A DNA stretch of 7,532 bases. It comes from CAYOVG01 sp964407285. GTDB taxonomy: Bacteria > Desulfobacterota > Syntrophobacteria > Syntrophobacterales > Syntrophobacteraceae. The first letter of the stretch is position 1. The number at the start of each line of letters is the position of its first letter. The notes beneath the pieces were generated by a model that was given only the letters and a program-made list of their open reading frames with translations, was not told where the DNA came from and did not search any database. The translations under genes were made by a program, and so were the position numbers. The stretch is from contig CAYOVG010000343.1 in assembly GCA_964407285.1 (NCBI GenBank), positions 1 to 7,532 of the forward strand. Reading direction: 5' to 3'. This document shows, in pieces, positions 1-6,555 of this stretch.

Positions 1-30
1 TTGCCCTTCTCGAGAGGGAATCGAATCATT

Positions 31-57
31 CACGGGGTGAGAACTTTCACCACCGTG
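31..57. other. Hairpin upstream of the promoter
   Basis: CACGG (31-35) and GGTGA (36-40) pair with TCACC (47-51) and CCGTG (53-57) around a six-base loop, with one bulged A at 52. It lies about 47 bases upstream of the -35 box. No T-run follows directly, so it is not a standard intrinsic terminator. It may be a factor-binding palindrome or the end of an upstream transcript. The structure is seen directly; the role is unknown. Confidence 0.3.
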
Positions 58-103
58 CACCAGGCAATTCATGATACCGGAATTGCAGGGACTTCTTTTT
101 CCC

Positions 104-132
104 TTGACACTCCACTGTCACTTTGTTAAGAT
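104..132 (+). promoter_or_regulatory. Sigma70-type promoter candidate, distal
   Basis: A perfect -35 hexamer TTGACA (104-109) is followed after 17 bases by TAAGAT (127-132), four of six matches to the -10 consensus including the key first, second and last bases. Transcription would start near 139 and give a leader of about 500 bases before hdrC. It is the best promoter match I found upstream of the operon and points the right way. The distance to the first gene is the main reason for doubt. Confidence 0.5.
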
Positions 133-157
133 TTTCACTCGAAAAGCAAGCTCTTAG

Positions 158-189
158 CTCCTTCTCACCTCCCCTATCCTCTCCTCTTC
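158..189 (+). promoter_or_regulatory. C-rich, G-free tract in the leader (possible Rho-loading site)
   Basis: These 32 bases contain no G and about 18 C, the rest being mostly T. They begin about 20 bases after the predicted start of transcription at the distal promoter. C-rich, G-poor, unstructured RNA is the general property of Rho utilisation sites. The composition is seen directly; a role in Rho-dependent attenuation is inference. Confidence 0.25.
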
Positions 190-476
190 GAGCGCTTCTC
201 CAGTTCAAGACAGGACAGAACATCCGGGCCAAGCCGGATAGTGACCAGGAAGTCCTTGCCTGGACCTTACGGCTTTGCACGGCGTTGTGGTTCCCTCTGC
301 GTTGTTTCGAAAAAGCTCCCGTGGACATGTGAACAAAGAATGCATCCATACCAGACCCATCCGCGCTGAAGGCCTGGTTCTCCGATTCCTTCTCAGGCCC
401 CTGTGTCGGGCCGGCCGCGCGGGAATCGACACCATCGGAAGGTCAATTAGCTTGACATTGTCGGATTTCATCTGAA

Positions 477-527
477 CCACGGAGAACAGAGATTTCATTT
501 GGAGGTCTTTCTCTGTGCCCTCTGTGG
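477..527. repeat. Imperfect inverted repeat of the CACAGAG type
   Basis: The left arm CCACGGAGAACAGAGA (477-492) is nearly the reverse complement of the right arm TCTCTGTGCCCTCTGTGG (510-527), with a 17-base centre. Sequences of this CACAGAG / CTCTGTG form recur, in my experience, as dispersed intergenic repeats in environmental bacterial genomes; that it is repeated in this genome is inference from one copy. In RNA it would form an interrupted stem. It separates the distal promoter and leader from the proximal promoter candidate. Confidence 0.45.
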
Positions 528-532
528 CTAAT

Positions 533-561
533 GTGACAATGTCGCATCAGATCACAAGAAT
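533..561 (+). promoter_or_regulatory. Weaker promoter candidate close to hdrC
   Basis: GTGACA (533-538, five of six to TTGACA) and AAGAAT (556-561, four of six to TATAAT, but lacking the first T) are 17 bases apart. Transcription would start near 568 and leave a leader of about 75 bases, a more usual length than from the distal promoter. The -10 match is poor, so it may be chance. Confidence 0.25.
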
Positions 562-631
562 TTACCCATAACTGCATCGCCCTGTCAGTCTTCAGGCTCG
601 GGCCGGCCGAAGGGGCGAAACGAATGTGCTC

Positions 632-637
632 AAGGAG
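632..637 (+). promoter_or_regulatory. Ribosome binding site that decides the hdrC start
   Basis: AAGGAG lies six bases before the ATG at 644. A GTG at 626 would lengthen the frame by six codons, but it has no ribosome binding site of its own and the longer frame would read through this one, so the ATG is preferred. Confidence 0.7.
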
Positions 638-643
638 AAAGAT

Positions 644-1291
644 ATGATATCTGAGGTCCTGGAATACAAGCCCGACACGAACCAGTCCTTCCTCGAGGAG
701 GTCATGGAACGTTCCGGGCAGAACCTCCTGGCCTGTTATCAGTGCCGCCGGTGCGCGGCCGGTTGTCCGGTGGGTGACGAAACCCAAGGGGTCACCCCGG
801 ACCGACTCATCAGGATGATCCTGTTGGGAGACCGGGATCAGGCCCTGGAAAACCTGCTCGTCTGGCGGTGTGTATCCTGTTACACCTGCGGAACCCGATG
901 CCCCAACAATATCCAGACGGCCCGGATCAACGAGACGCTCAAACAGATGTCCAAGGAGCGGCATCTCGATCCCCTCAGCACCAAGGTTGCCGCCTTCCAC
1001 TCGGCCTTTACCACGGCCACCGGTCATTTCGGCCGGCTCAACGAACTCGAGTTCATGGGCATGTACGAACTCCAGATCAATCTGAAGGATTTGAAAAACC
1101 GCAATTTCAAAGGCCTGTACCAGGAGATGAAGGAGCAGGCCGAGCTGGGCCTGACCATGAAAAAGAACCGGCGCCTGCACTTCGGCCTGCAGAAAGTCAA
1201 AGGTCTGGATGAAATCAGGCGCCTCTACAAGAAGGCAAAATTGAAAAAAGCCGACCGCGTCAAGGTCGCTGAAGAACGTGGTGGGAGATAG
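644..1291 (+). CDS. hdrC: HdrC-like subunit, heterodisulfide reductase iron-sulfur protein
   Basis: This 215-residue soluble protein is the HdrC-type electron-transfer subunit, which passes electrons between HdrA and the HdrB active site. Two classical [4Fe-4S] motifs are visible: C31-x2-C34-x2-C37-x3-C41-P and C76-x2-C79-x2-C82-x3-C86-P. The segment between them (VTPDRLIRMILLGD) and the following CPNNI are typical of HdrC and of related succinate-dehydrogenase or GlpC-like ferredoxin domains. The C-terminal 40 or so residues are rich in Lys and Arg and make it somewhat longer than methanogen HdrC. There is no membrane segment, which argues against the membrane-bound HdrDE or DsrK types. It is the first gene of the operon and is separated from hdrB by three bases. 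In this setting it most likely serves a methylene-THF reductase complex, not CoM-CoB heterodisulfide. Confidence 0.93.
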   Translation: MISEVLEYKPDTNQSFLEEVMERSGQNLLACYQCRRCAAGCPVGDETQGVTPDRLIRMILLGDRDQALENLLVWRCVSCYTCGTRCPNNIQTARINETLKQMSKERHLDPLSTKVAAFHSAFTTATGHFGRLNELEFMGMYELQINLKDLKNRNFKGLYQEMKEQAELGLTMKKNRRLHFGLQKVKGLDEIRRLYKKAKLKKADRVKVAEERGGR

Positions 1292-1294
1292 ATC

Positions 1295-2170
1295 ATGGAC
1301 ATCCTCTACTATCCTGGTTGCTCGTTGCGCTCCTCCAGCGAGCTTTACGACGCCCAGACGAAGATTGTGCTGGGAAAATTGGGAGTAAACCTTCAGGAAC
1401 TCGAGGACTGGAACTGTTGCGGCGCCACTTCGGCGGCCAAGACCGATGAATGGCTGGCCATTGCCCTGCCGGCCAGGAACCTGGGCCTGGCCGACGCCTC
1501 CGGACTCTCGTCCATGGTTATTCCCTGTTCGGCCTGCTACAGCCGCATGCTGGTGGCTCAGAAAAGACTGGAAGGAAACGACAAGCTGCTGGCGGAGATC
1601 AATGCGGAGCTGCAAAAGAAAGTCCGGAACAGTGTCCAGATCATGAGCATCCTCGAGGTGCTTCGCCCTTTGGCCGAATCCGGGGATTTGGTTCAGAAGG
1701 CATCCAGGAAGCTGACCGGCCTCAAAGCGGCCTGCTACTACGGCTGTCTTCAGACACGGTTCCCACTGGACGTCCCGGTGCCCGATGACGTGGAAAATCC
1801 TCAGGGCATGGAGATCATCTGCAAGGCCCTCGGCGCTGAAACGCTGGACTGGAGTTACAAGACCGACTGCTGCGGCGCGTCCGCTTCGGTCAACGACCCC
1901 GATGCGGCTCTCAAGCTCATGTCCAAGATCATGAAGGACGCCTTGGCCAGGGGGGCCAACTGTTTTGTCTGCACATGTCCCATGTGCCAGCTCAATTTGG
2001 ACGCTTACCAGAACCAGGTGGTCGAGAAATACGGGATCGACCGGAAACTGCCGGTCTATTTCATCACCGAACTGGTGGGGGTAGCCATGGGCCTTTCCCC
2101 CAGGGACCTCCAGATTGACCGGCATTTTGTTGACTCCATGGGACTCTTGAAGGAGTTGGAACTGATATGA
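1295..2170 (+). CDS. hdrB: HdrB-like subunit with two CCG domains
   Basis: This 291-residue protein is the HdrB-type catalytic subunit. Two cysteine-rich CCG motifs are complete: C9, C41-C42, C78-x2-C81 in the N-terminal half and C151, C192-C193, C228-x2-C231 in the C-terminal half. In methanogen HdrB each motif binds an unusual non-cubane [4Fe-4S] cluster that cleaves the CoM-S-S-CoB disulfide. A bacterium of this kind is not expected to use that substrate, so the true disulfide or electron acceptor is unknown. A GGGAG site (1283-1287) precedes the ATG by seven bases. The stop TGA (2168-2170) overlaps the hdrA ATG as ATGA, which implies translational coupling. It also shows that TGA still works as an ordinary stop in this genome, which matters for mvhD. 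No cluster ligand is missing. Confidence 0.94.
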   Translation: MDILYYPGCSLRSSSELYDAQTKIVLGKLGVNLQELEDWNCCGATSAAKTDEWLAIALPARNLGLADASGLSSMVIPCSACYSRMLVAQKRLEGNDKLLAEINAELQKKVRNSVQIMSILEVLRPLAESGDLVQKASRKLTGLKAACYYGCLQTRFPLDVPVPDDVENPQGMEIICKALGAETLDWSYKTDCCGASASVNDPDAALKLMSKIMKDALARGANCFVCTCPMCQLNLDAYQNQVVEKYGIDRKLPVYFITELVGVAMGLSPRDLQIDRHFVDSMGLLKELELI

Positions 2171-5100
2171 GTGAAAACACGTCTCCCCAGACCCATAAGC
2201 GCGGTTCCGTCGTCATCGTCGGCGGCGGCATCGGTGCGATGCAGTCCGCCCTGGACCTGGCCGACAGCGGATTCAAGGTGCACATGGTCGAGAGGAACTC
2301 GTCCATCGGCGGGACCATGGTCATGCTCGACAAGACCTTCCCCACCGGCGACTGCGCCATGTGCATGATCTCACCCAAGATGGTCGAAGTGGGCCGCCAC
2401 ATGAACATAGACATCCACACTCTGGCGGAAGTGGTGTCCGTGGAAGGCGAGCCGGGGGATTTCAAGGTCACGGTCAAGGTGCCGCCGCGCTATGTAGACC
2501 CCGACAAGTGCACGGGCTGCGGCATCTGTGAACAGAAATGCCCCAAGAAAGTCACCAGTGAATACGAACAGGGCCTGACCACTCGCAAGGCTATCTTTTC
2601 CCTGTTCCCCCAGGCGGTACCCAACACCCGTGTCATCGACCGCGAAAACTGCCTCTATTTTCAAAAGGGTAAGTGCCGGGCCTGTGAAAAGTTCTGCCCG
2701 TCCCACGCCATCAATTACGAGGATACGGAAAAGATACTCGAACTCAACGTCGGAGCCGTCATCCTGGCTCCGGGTCTGGACCGGTACAACCCCAGGGTCC
2801 GGGGCGAACTGGGTTTCGGCCGCTGGCCCAACGTGGTGACCTCGGTCCAGTTCGAGCGCATCCTCTCCGCTTCCGGTCCGTACAAGGGAGAGATCAAGCG
2901 ACCCAGCGACGGACACCATCCCAGGAAGGTGGCCTGGATCCAGTGCGTAGGTTCCCGGGACCAGCACAACGCCAACCCCTGGTGTTCCTCGGTCTGTTGT
3001 ATGTATGCGACCAAACAGGCCATCATCGCCAAGGAGCACGACGGCAACATCGAGCCCACCATTTTTTACATGGAAATGCGGGCCTTCGGGAAGGACTTCG
3101 ATCGCTACGTGGACCGGGCCAAGAACCAGTACGACGTGCGGTACCAGCGGGCCATGATTTCCGCGGTCCGGGAAGATCCGGGCACGGGCAGCCTGGTTTT
3201 GCGCTACGCCGATGAAAACGGGGCGCTGGTGGACGAAGTCTTCGACCTGGTGGTGCTCTCCATCGGTTTCCAGCCCCATGCGGACGTGGGCGAGTTCGCC
3301 CGCACTTTCGGCATTGAGCTCAATGAGCACCGCTTTGCCAGGACCACCCAGTTCGAACCGGTGAACACCAGTCGTCCCGGCATGTATGTGACCGGTATCT
3401 TCCAGGGGCCAAAAGACATCCCCGAGACGGTCATGCAGGGCAGTGCCGTGGCCGGCGCGGCCATGTCCCTCCTGGGTGAGGCACGGGGCACGGAGATCGT
3501 CCACAAGGAGCTCCCGCCGGAAAGGGACGTGACCGGCGAAGAGCCCCGCATCGGGGTCTTTGTCTGTCACTGCGGCATCAATATCGCCCAGACCATAGAT
3601 GTGCAAAAGGTGGTCGAGGCGGTCAAGGATCAGCCGGGCGTGGTGTACGCGAGCAACACTCTCTACGCCTGTGCCCAGGACCAGCAGGAAAAGATCAAGG
3701 AGTTGGTCCGGGAACACAACCTGAACCGGGTGGTGGTGGCCTCCTGCACCCCCCGTACGCACAACCCCCTTTTCATGGATACCATTCGCGACGCCGGCCT
3801 GAACAAGTACCTCTTCGAACTGGCCGACATCCGCGAACAGTGTTCCTGGTGCCACATGGGCCGGAAGGAAGAGGCAACCAGGAAGGCCATCGAAATCGTC
3901 AAGATGAACATCGCCAAGGCCAGGCTGCTCCAGCCCGTGAAAACGGACTCCGTGAGCGTGACTCCGGCGGCCATGGTCATCGGCGGCGGCGTGGCCGGAA
4001 TGACGGCGGCCCTCTCCCTGGCCGACCAGGGATTTGATGTCCATATCGTGGAGCAGCAGGCAGAGCTGGGCGGGCTGGCCCGGAACGTTTACCGCACCCT
4101 GGACGGCAGCGACGTACAGGCCTTCGTCAAGATGACCGTCGAGAAGGTCGGCAAGCATCCCAGGATCCATGTCCATACCGGAACGGAGGTGAAATCCACC
4201 GACGGCTTTGTCGGAAACTTCAGCACAAAGCTCGCTGACGGCACAGCTTTCGAACATGGAGCCATCATCCTGGCCACTGGGGGCACCGAGTATCAGCCCA
4301 CGGAATCCGACTACCGCTGGGGGCAGAGCGACCACATCATCACTCAGCGGACCCTGGAAAAGAGGCTGGCCACAGGCGACGGCCCCAAAGCCGGCGAACG
4401 GTACGTCATGATCCAGTGTGTAGGGTCGCGCGAAGAACCGGTCAACTACTGTTCGCGGATCTGCTGCCAGGACGCCATTAAAAACGCCATCGCCATCAAG
4501 GAAAAGAACCCACGGGCCCAGGTCGTCATTCTGTACCGCGATATCCGGACGTACGGTCTGCGGGAAGACTACTATTTCAAGGCCCGTGAGCTGGGGGTGG
4601 TCTTCGTCCGGTTCGTGCCCGAGCGCAAACCGGAAGTGGAGATGGCGGGCAACAAGCTGAAGGTCCGGGTCTACGACTACATGCTCAACCGGGACCTCGT
4701 GCTGGACGCCGACTGGCTGGTCCTCTCCACCGGTCTGCGGCCCCATCCCGACACGCACAAGGTCGGGGAGATGTTCAAAGTCACCCGCAACATTGACGAG
4801 TACTTTCTCGAAGCCCATGTCAAACTTCGCCCGGTGGATTTCCCCAGTGAAGGTCTCTTCGTCTGCGGACTGGCCCATGCCCCCAAGAACCTGGACGAAA
4901 CCATCACCCAGGCCCTGGCCGCTGCCGGCCGTGCGGGCGTGGTTCTGTCCCACGACAAACTGGCCGTTTCCGGCATCATCGCCAAGCACAATCCCGACAT
5001 CTGCATGTCCTGCCTGACATGCTTCCGGGTCTGCCCGTACGGTTCGCCTTACATAGACGAGGACGGCAAGGTCAGGCACAACGAGGTCAAATGCATGGGG

Positions 5101-5208
5101 TGCGGCATCTGCGCCGGCGTCTGTCCGGCCAAAGCATTTCAGGTCAACAACTTCCGTGATGAGCAGATTCTGGCCATGATTGACGCTCTGGCCGATGCCA
5201 GGGCCTAG
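2167..5208 (+). CDS. hdrA: Double-module HdrA, flavin and iron-sulfur hub
   Basis: At 1013 residues this is far longer than the roughly 650 of methanogen HdrA and contains two FAD modules. Module 1 (about 1-440) has GGGIGA at 19-24, the HdrA-typical TFPTGDCAMC segment, and an inserted ferredoxin domain with C115/C118/C121/C125 and C162/C170/C173/C177. Module 2 begins with the HdrA N-terminal domain (CHCG at 467-470, then C502, C527, C559, C562), continues with a second FAD site (GGGVAG, 606-611) that has no inserted ferredoxin, and ends with two [4Fe-4S] motifs (C946/C949/C952/C956 and C976/C979/C982/C986). QCVGSR followed by a Cys cluster occurs once per module (C260, C273-C278; C751, C762-C767). 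HdrA is the flavin-based bifurcation site in known Hdr complexes. Bifurcation here is inference. AAGGAG at 2150-2155 serves the start. Confidence 0.94.
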   Translation: MSENTSPQTHKRGSVVIVGGGIGAMQSALDLADSGFKVHMVERNSSIGGTMVMLDKTFPTGDCAMCMISPKMVEVGRHMNIDIHTLAEVVSVEGEPGDFKVTVKVPPRYVDPDKCTGCGICEQKCPKKVTSEYEQGLTTRKAIFSLFPQAVPNTRVIDRENCLYFQKGKCRACEKFCPSHAINYEDTEKILELNVGAVILAPGLDRYNPRVRGELGFGRWPNVVTSVQFERILSASGPYKGEIKRPSDGHHPRKVAWIQCVGSRDQHNANPWCSSVCCMYATKQAIIAKEHDGNIEPTIFYMEMRAFGKDFDRYVDRAKNQYDVRYQRAMISAVREDPGTGSLVLRYADENGALVDEVFDLVVLSIGFQPHADVGEFARTFGIELNEHRFARTTQFEPVNTSRPGMYVTGIFQGPKDIPETVMQGSAVAGAAMSLLGEARGTEIVHKELPPERDVTGEEPRIGVFVCHCGINIAQTIDVQKVVEAVKDQPGVVYASNTLYACAQDQQEKIKELVREHNLNRVVVASCTPRTHNPLFMDTIRDAGLNKYLFELADIREQCSWCHMGRKEEATRKAIEIVKMNIAKARLLQPVKTDSVSVTPAAMVIGGGVAGMTAALSLADQGFDVHIVEQQAELGGLARNVYRTLDGSDVQAFVKMTVEKVGKHPRIHVHTGTEVKSTDGFVGNFSTKLADGTAFEHGAIILATGGTEYQPTESDYRWGQSDHIITQRTLEKRLATGDGPKAGERYVMIQCVGSREEPVNYCSRICCQDAIKNAIAIKEKNPRAQVVILYRDIRTYGLREDYYFKARELGVVFVRFVPERKPEVEMAGNKLKVRVYDYMLNRDLVLDADWLVLSTGLRPHPDTHKVGEMFKVTRNIDEYFLEAHVKLRPVDFPSEGLFVCGLAHAPKNLDETITQALAAAGRAGVVLSHDKLAVSGIIAKHNPDICMSCLTCFRVCPYGSPYIDEDGKVRHNEVKCMGCGICAGVCPAKAFQVNNFRDEQILAMIDALADARA

Positions 5209-5337
5209 AGAGGTCTGTGAGTCCGAGGCAAACTCCGGGTGTATCCCGGTGAGGATATTCAGATTCCAACAAGCCTTAAAAAAGTTATCTAAATCGACAG
5301 ATGAATAGTTGTTGCCATATCATAAGGAGGATTGAGA
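5209..5337. other. Spacer between hdrA and mvhD
   Basis: This 129-base gap is the only real break in an otherwise tightly packed operon. It has a small hairpin (CCGGG 5235-5239, CCCGG 5245-5249, five-base loop), then a clearly more AT-rich stretch (about 5275-5320) before the mvhD ribosome binding site. There is no T-run after the hairpin. I found no convincing promoter; an AT-rich internal promoter or an RNA-processing site is possible. No coding frame is credible here. Confidence 0.5.
5324..5330 (+). promoter_or_regulatory. Strong ribosome binding site that sets the mvhD start
   Basis: AAGGAGG lies seven bases before the ATG at 5338. It favours that ATG over the TTG at 5332, which is too close, and over the ATG at 5344, which is further away. 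Confidence 0.8.
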
Positions 5338-5853
5338 ATGGCCATGGCTGAACAAGCAGTTGCGGTGGCGCCGGAGGAAGAACTTTCCTCCGTCGAGAAG
5401 CCGCAAGAAATTCCGCCGGACTGGGAACCCAATATCCTGGCCTTCGCCTGCCACTACTGCGCCTTCGCGGCGGCAGACCTGGCCGGAGTGATGCGGCTTT
5501 CCTACCCGACGAACGTGAAAATCATCCGGCTTCCCTGCACGGGCAAGCTGGATGCCATCTACATTTTACGGGCGTTCGAAAGGGGGGTGGACGGCGTTTT
5601 CGTTGCTGGGTGACTGCCCGGACAATGTCATTTCCTGGAAGGAAATACAAATGCCAAGAGAAGAGTCGAGAACCTCAAGACCTTGTTGCCCCAGGTCGGC
5701 ATAGACCCCCGACGCGTGGAAATGTACAACCTCTCGGCAGCCATGGGCCCGAGATGGGCGGAGATCTGTACGGAGTTCACGGAGAAGATCCAGAAGCTGG
5801 GTCCTTCTCCGATTTGGCTGGCAGCGCGAAAAAAACGCCCCGGGAAGGAGTAG
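5338..5853 (+). CDS. mvhD: Selenocysteine-containing MvhD, [2Fe-2S] electron-transfer subunit (Sec92 at TGA 5611-5613)
   Basis: Read through the TGA as selenocysteine, this is a 171-residue MvhD/FrhD-family delta subunit, which passes electrons from a partner enzyme to HdrA and binds a [2Fe-2S] cluster. The family pattern is intact: C38-x2-C41, the ADLAGV segment (46-51), C67, then GU92-LPGQ-C97-H, where U92 takes the place of the usual first Cys of GCxxGxCH. After the TGA the same frame runs 79 more codons with typical MvhD features (FLEGN, AKRRVE, NLSAAMGP, EFTEKI) and stops at a TAG six bases before metV. No frameshift is needed and the length is normal for the family. The first 30 residues are an Ala/Glu/Pro-rich extension. 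Sec-containing homologues are known in methanogens (VhuD) and reported in Deltaproteobacteria. A nonsense mutation or sequencing error in a Cys codon is the main alternative; the SECIS-like hairpin argues against it. Confidence 0.88.
5611..5613 (+). other. In-frame TGA recoded as selenocysteine (Sec92)
   Basis: The TGA is codon 92 of mvhD and sits exactly where the family has the first Cys of GCxxGxCH. One base change separates it from TGC or TGT. Routine annotation would end the gene here, leaving a 91-residue fragment without C97 and the C-terminal half. Confidence 0.85.
5626..5649 (+). promoter_or_regulatory. Putative bacterial SECIS element in the mvhD coding sequence
   Basis: Starting 12 bases after the TGA, TGT (5626-5628) and ATTTCC (5630-5635) pair perfectly with GGAAAT (5641-5646) and ACA (5647-5649): nine base pairs with one bulged C at 5629 and a five-base apical loop TGGAA (5636-5640). 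The first loop G is base 27 counted from the T of TGA. E. coli fdhF has the same architecture: a bulged base on the 5' side of the stem and a G near the start of the loop, where SelB binds. The fdhF bulge is U; here it is C. The hairpin is visible in the sequence; its binding of SelB is inference. Confidence 0.75.
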
Positions 5854-5859
5854 GTCAAT

Positions 5860-6555
5860 ATGATTGTCGGTCAACAGAAGCCGTTGGAAGAAATATGGGA
5901 AATGATCAAGGGCTACAAAAAGGTCCTGGTCTTCGGATGCAATACCTGCGTGGCGGTTTGCCACGAGGGCGGCAATAAGGAAGCGGAAATTCTGGCCTCG
6001 ATGTTGCGCATGAAGGCCACTCAGGAAGGCGTGGACATCGAGATCAAGAACGGCGGTATCGAGCGGCAGTGCGAGCACGAATATTTCGTTTCCGCGGCCG
6101 AACAAATCGACTGGGCCGACGCGGTGCTCTCCATCGCCTGCGGCGCCGGAGTTCAGTTTACCAATGAGAAGTGGCCGGAAAAGGTCGTCCTGCCGGGTTT
6201 GAACACCACCTTTATCGGCGTGGTGGATGAACCGGGGATGTTCACGGAGCGCTGCCTCATGTGCGGCGACTGTGTCCTGCATCTCACCGGGGGCATCTGC
6301 CCCATTGCCCGCTGTTCCAAGTCCCTCCTCAACGGGCCGTGCGGCGGCAGTGAAAACGGCAAGTGCGAAGTGCGGCCGGATATCGCCTGCGGTTGGCAGC
6401 TGATCTATGACCGGCTCAAGGCCCAGGGGCGGCTCGAGTTGCTCGATGAGGTCATTCCGGCCAAGAACTGGGTCAGTGCCCGTGACGGCGGACCACGCAA
6501 ACTGGTCCAGGATCATCTGTTGAAGAAGGAGGCGGCCGATGTCGGTGCAGAGTAA
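5860..6555 (+). CDS. metV: MetV, iron-sulfur partner of methylenetetrahydrofolate reductase
   Basis: This 231-residue protein belongs to the MetV family, which matches the domain called the methylenetetrahydrofolate reductase C-terminal domain. It forms a complex with MetF and carries electrons between the MetF flavin and the rest of the complex. The N-terminal part has a Cys group C27-x2-C30-x3-C34, then C71 and C94. The C-terminal part has C132-x2-C135-x2-C138, C147, C152, and the family signature NGPCGG at 158-163 with C169 (GKCEV). These would hold iron-sulfur clusters and possibly a metal site. AAGGAG (5845-5850) overlaps the end of mvhD and lies nine bases before the ATG. The stop is six bases upstream in mvhD, and the gene overlaps metF by 17 bases, so translation is probably coupled through all three genes. 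Confidence 0.93.
   Translation: MIVGQQKPLEEIWEMIKGYKKVLVFGCNTCVAVCHEGGNKEAEILASMLRMKATQEGVDIEIKNGGIERQCEHEYFVSAAEQIDWADAVLSIACGAGVQFTNEKWPEKVVLPGLNTTFIGVVDEPGMFTERCLMCGDCVLHLTGGICPIARCSKSLLNGPCGGSENGKCEVRPDIACGWQLIYDRLKAQGRLELLDEVIPAKNWVSARDGGPRKLVQDHLLKKEAADVGAE

Larger units (their letters stand above)
1..643. other. Non-coding upstream region and probable operon leader
   Basis: I see no credible gene here. The short open frames on both strands have no recognisable protein features and no good ribosome binding site, and the 560-codon minus-strand frame that enters at its right end is an antisense shadow of hdrC and hdrB. A frame open from base 1 to a TAA at 127-129 could in principle be the tail of an upstream gene, but its translation matches nothing I know. 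The region holds a hairpin at 31-57, a promoter at 104-132, a C-rich G-free stretch at 158-189, short hairpins (222-239, 245-263, 371-399, 403-432), an imperfect inverted repeat at 477-527, and an 11-base direct repeat TCGGGCCGGCC at 406-416 and 598-608. I recognise no known riboswitch class. Confidence 0.6.

Noticed and set aside
123..332. 69-codon + strand frame in the leader
   Set aside because: Its start lies inside the promoter -10 region, it has no ribosome binding site and its translation has no recognisable feature.
452..480. Second perfect TTGACA at 452-457 as a promoter
   Set aside because: No acceptable -10 hexamer occurs 15-19 bases downstream.
443..2125. 560-codon minus-strand open frame
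   Set aside because: It is antisense to hdrC and hdrB, whose cysteine motifs are complete; long antisense frames are common in GC-rich DNA with strong codon bias.
2371..5079. 902-codon minus-strand open frame
   Set aside because: It mirrors hdrA; the translation has low-complexity His/Asp/Gly/Val-rich composition and no recognisable domain.
5338..5613. A short 91-residue MvhD fragment ending at TGA, i.e. a pseudogene
   Set aside because: The same frame continues with intact MvhD motifs, including C97 and the whole C-terminal part, to a stop next to metV; there is no frameshift and a SECIS-like hairpin follows the TGA.
5610..5978. 122-codon + strand open frame overlapping the end of mvhD and the start of metV
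   Set aside because: It is in a different frame from both genes, has no ribosome binding site or protein features, and is explained by the read-through mvhD and metV.
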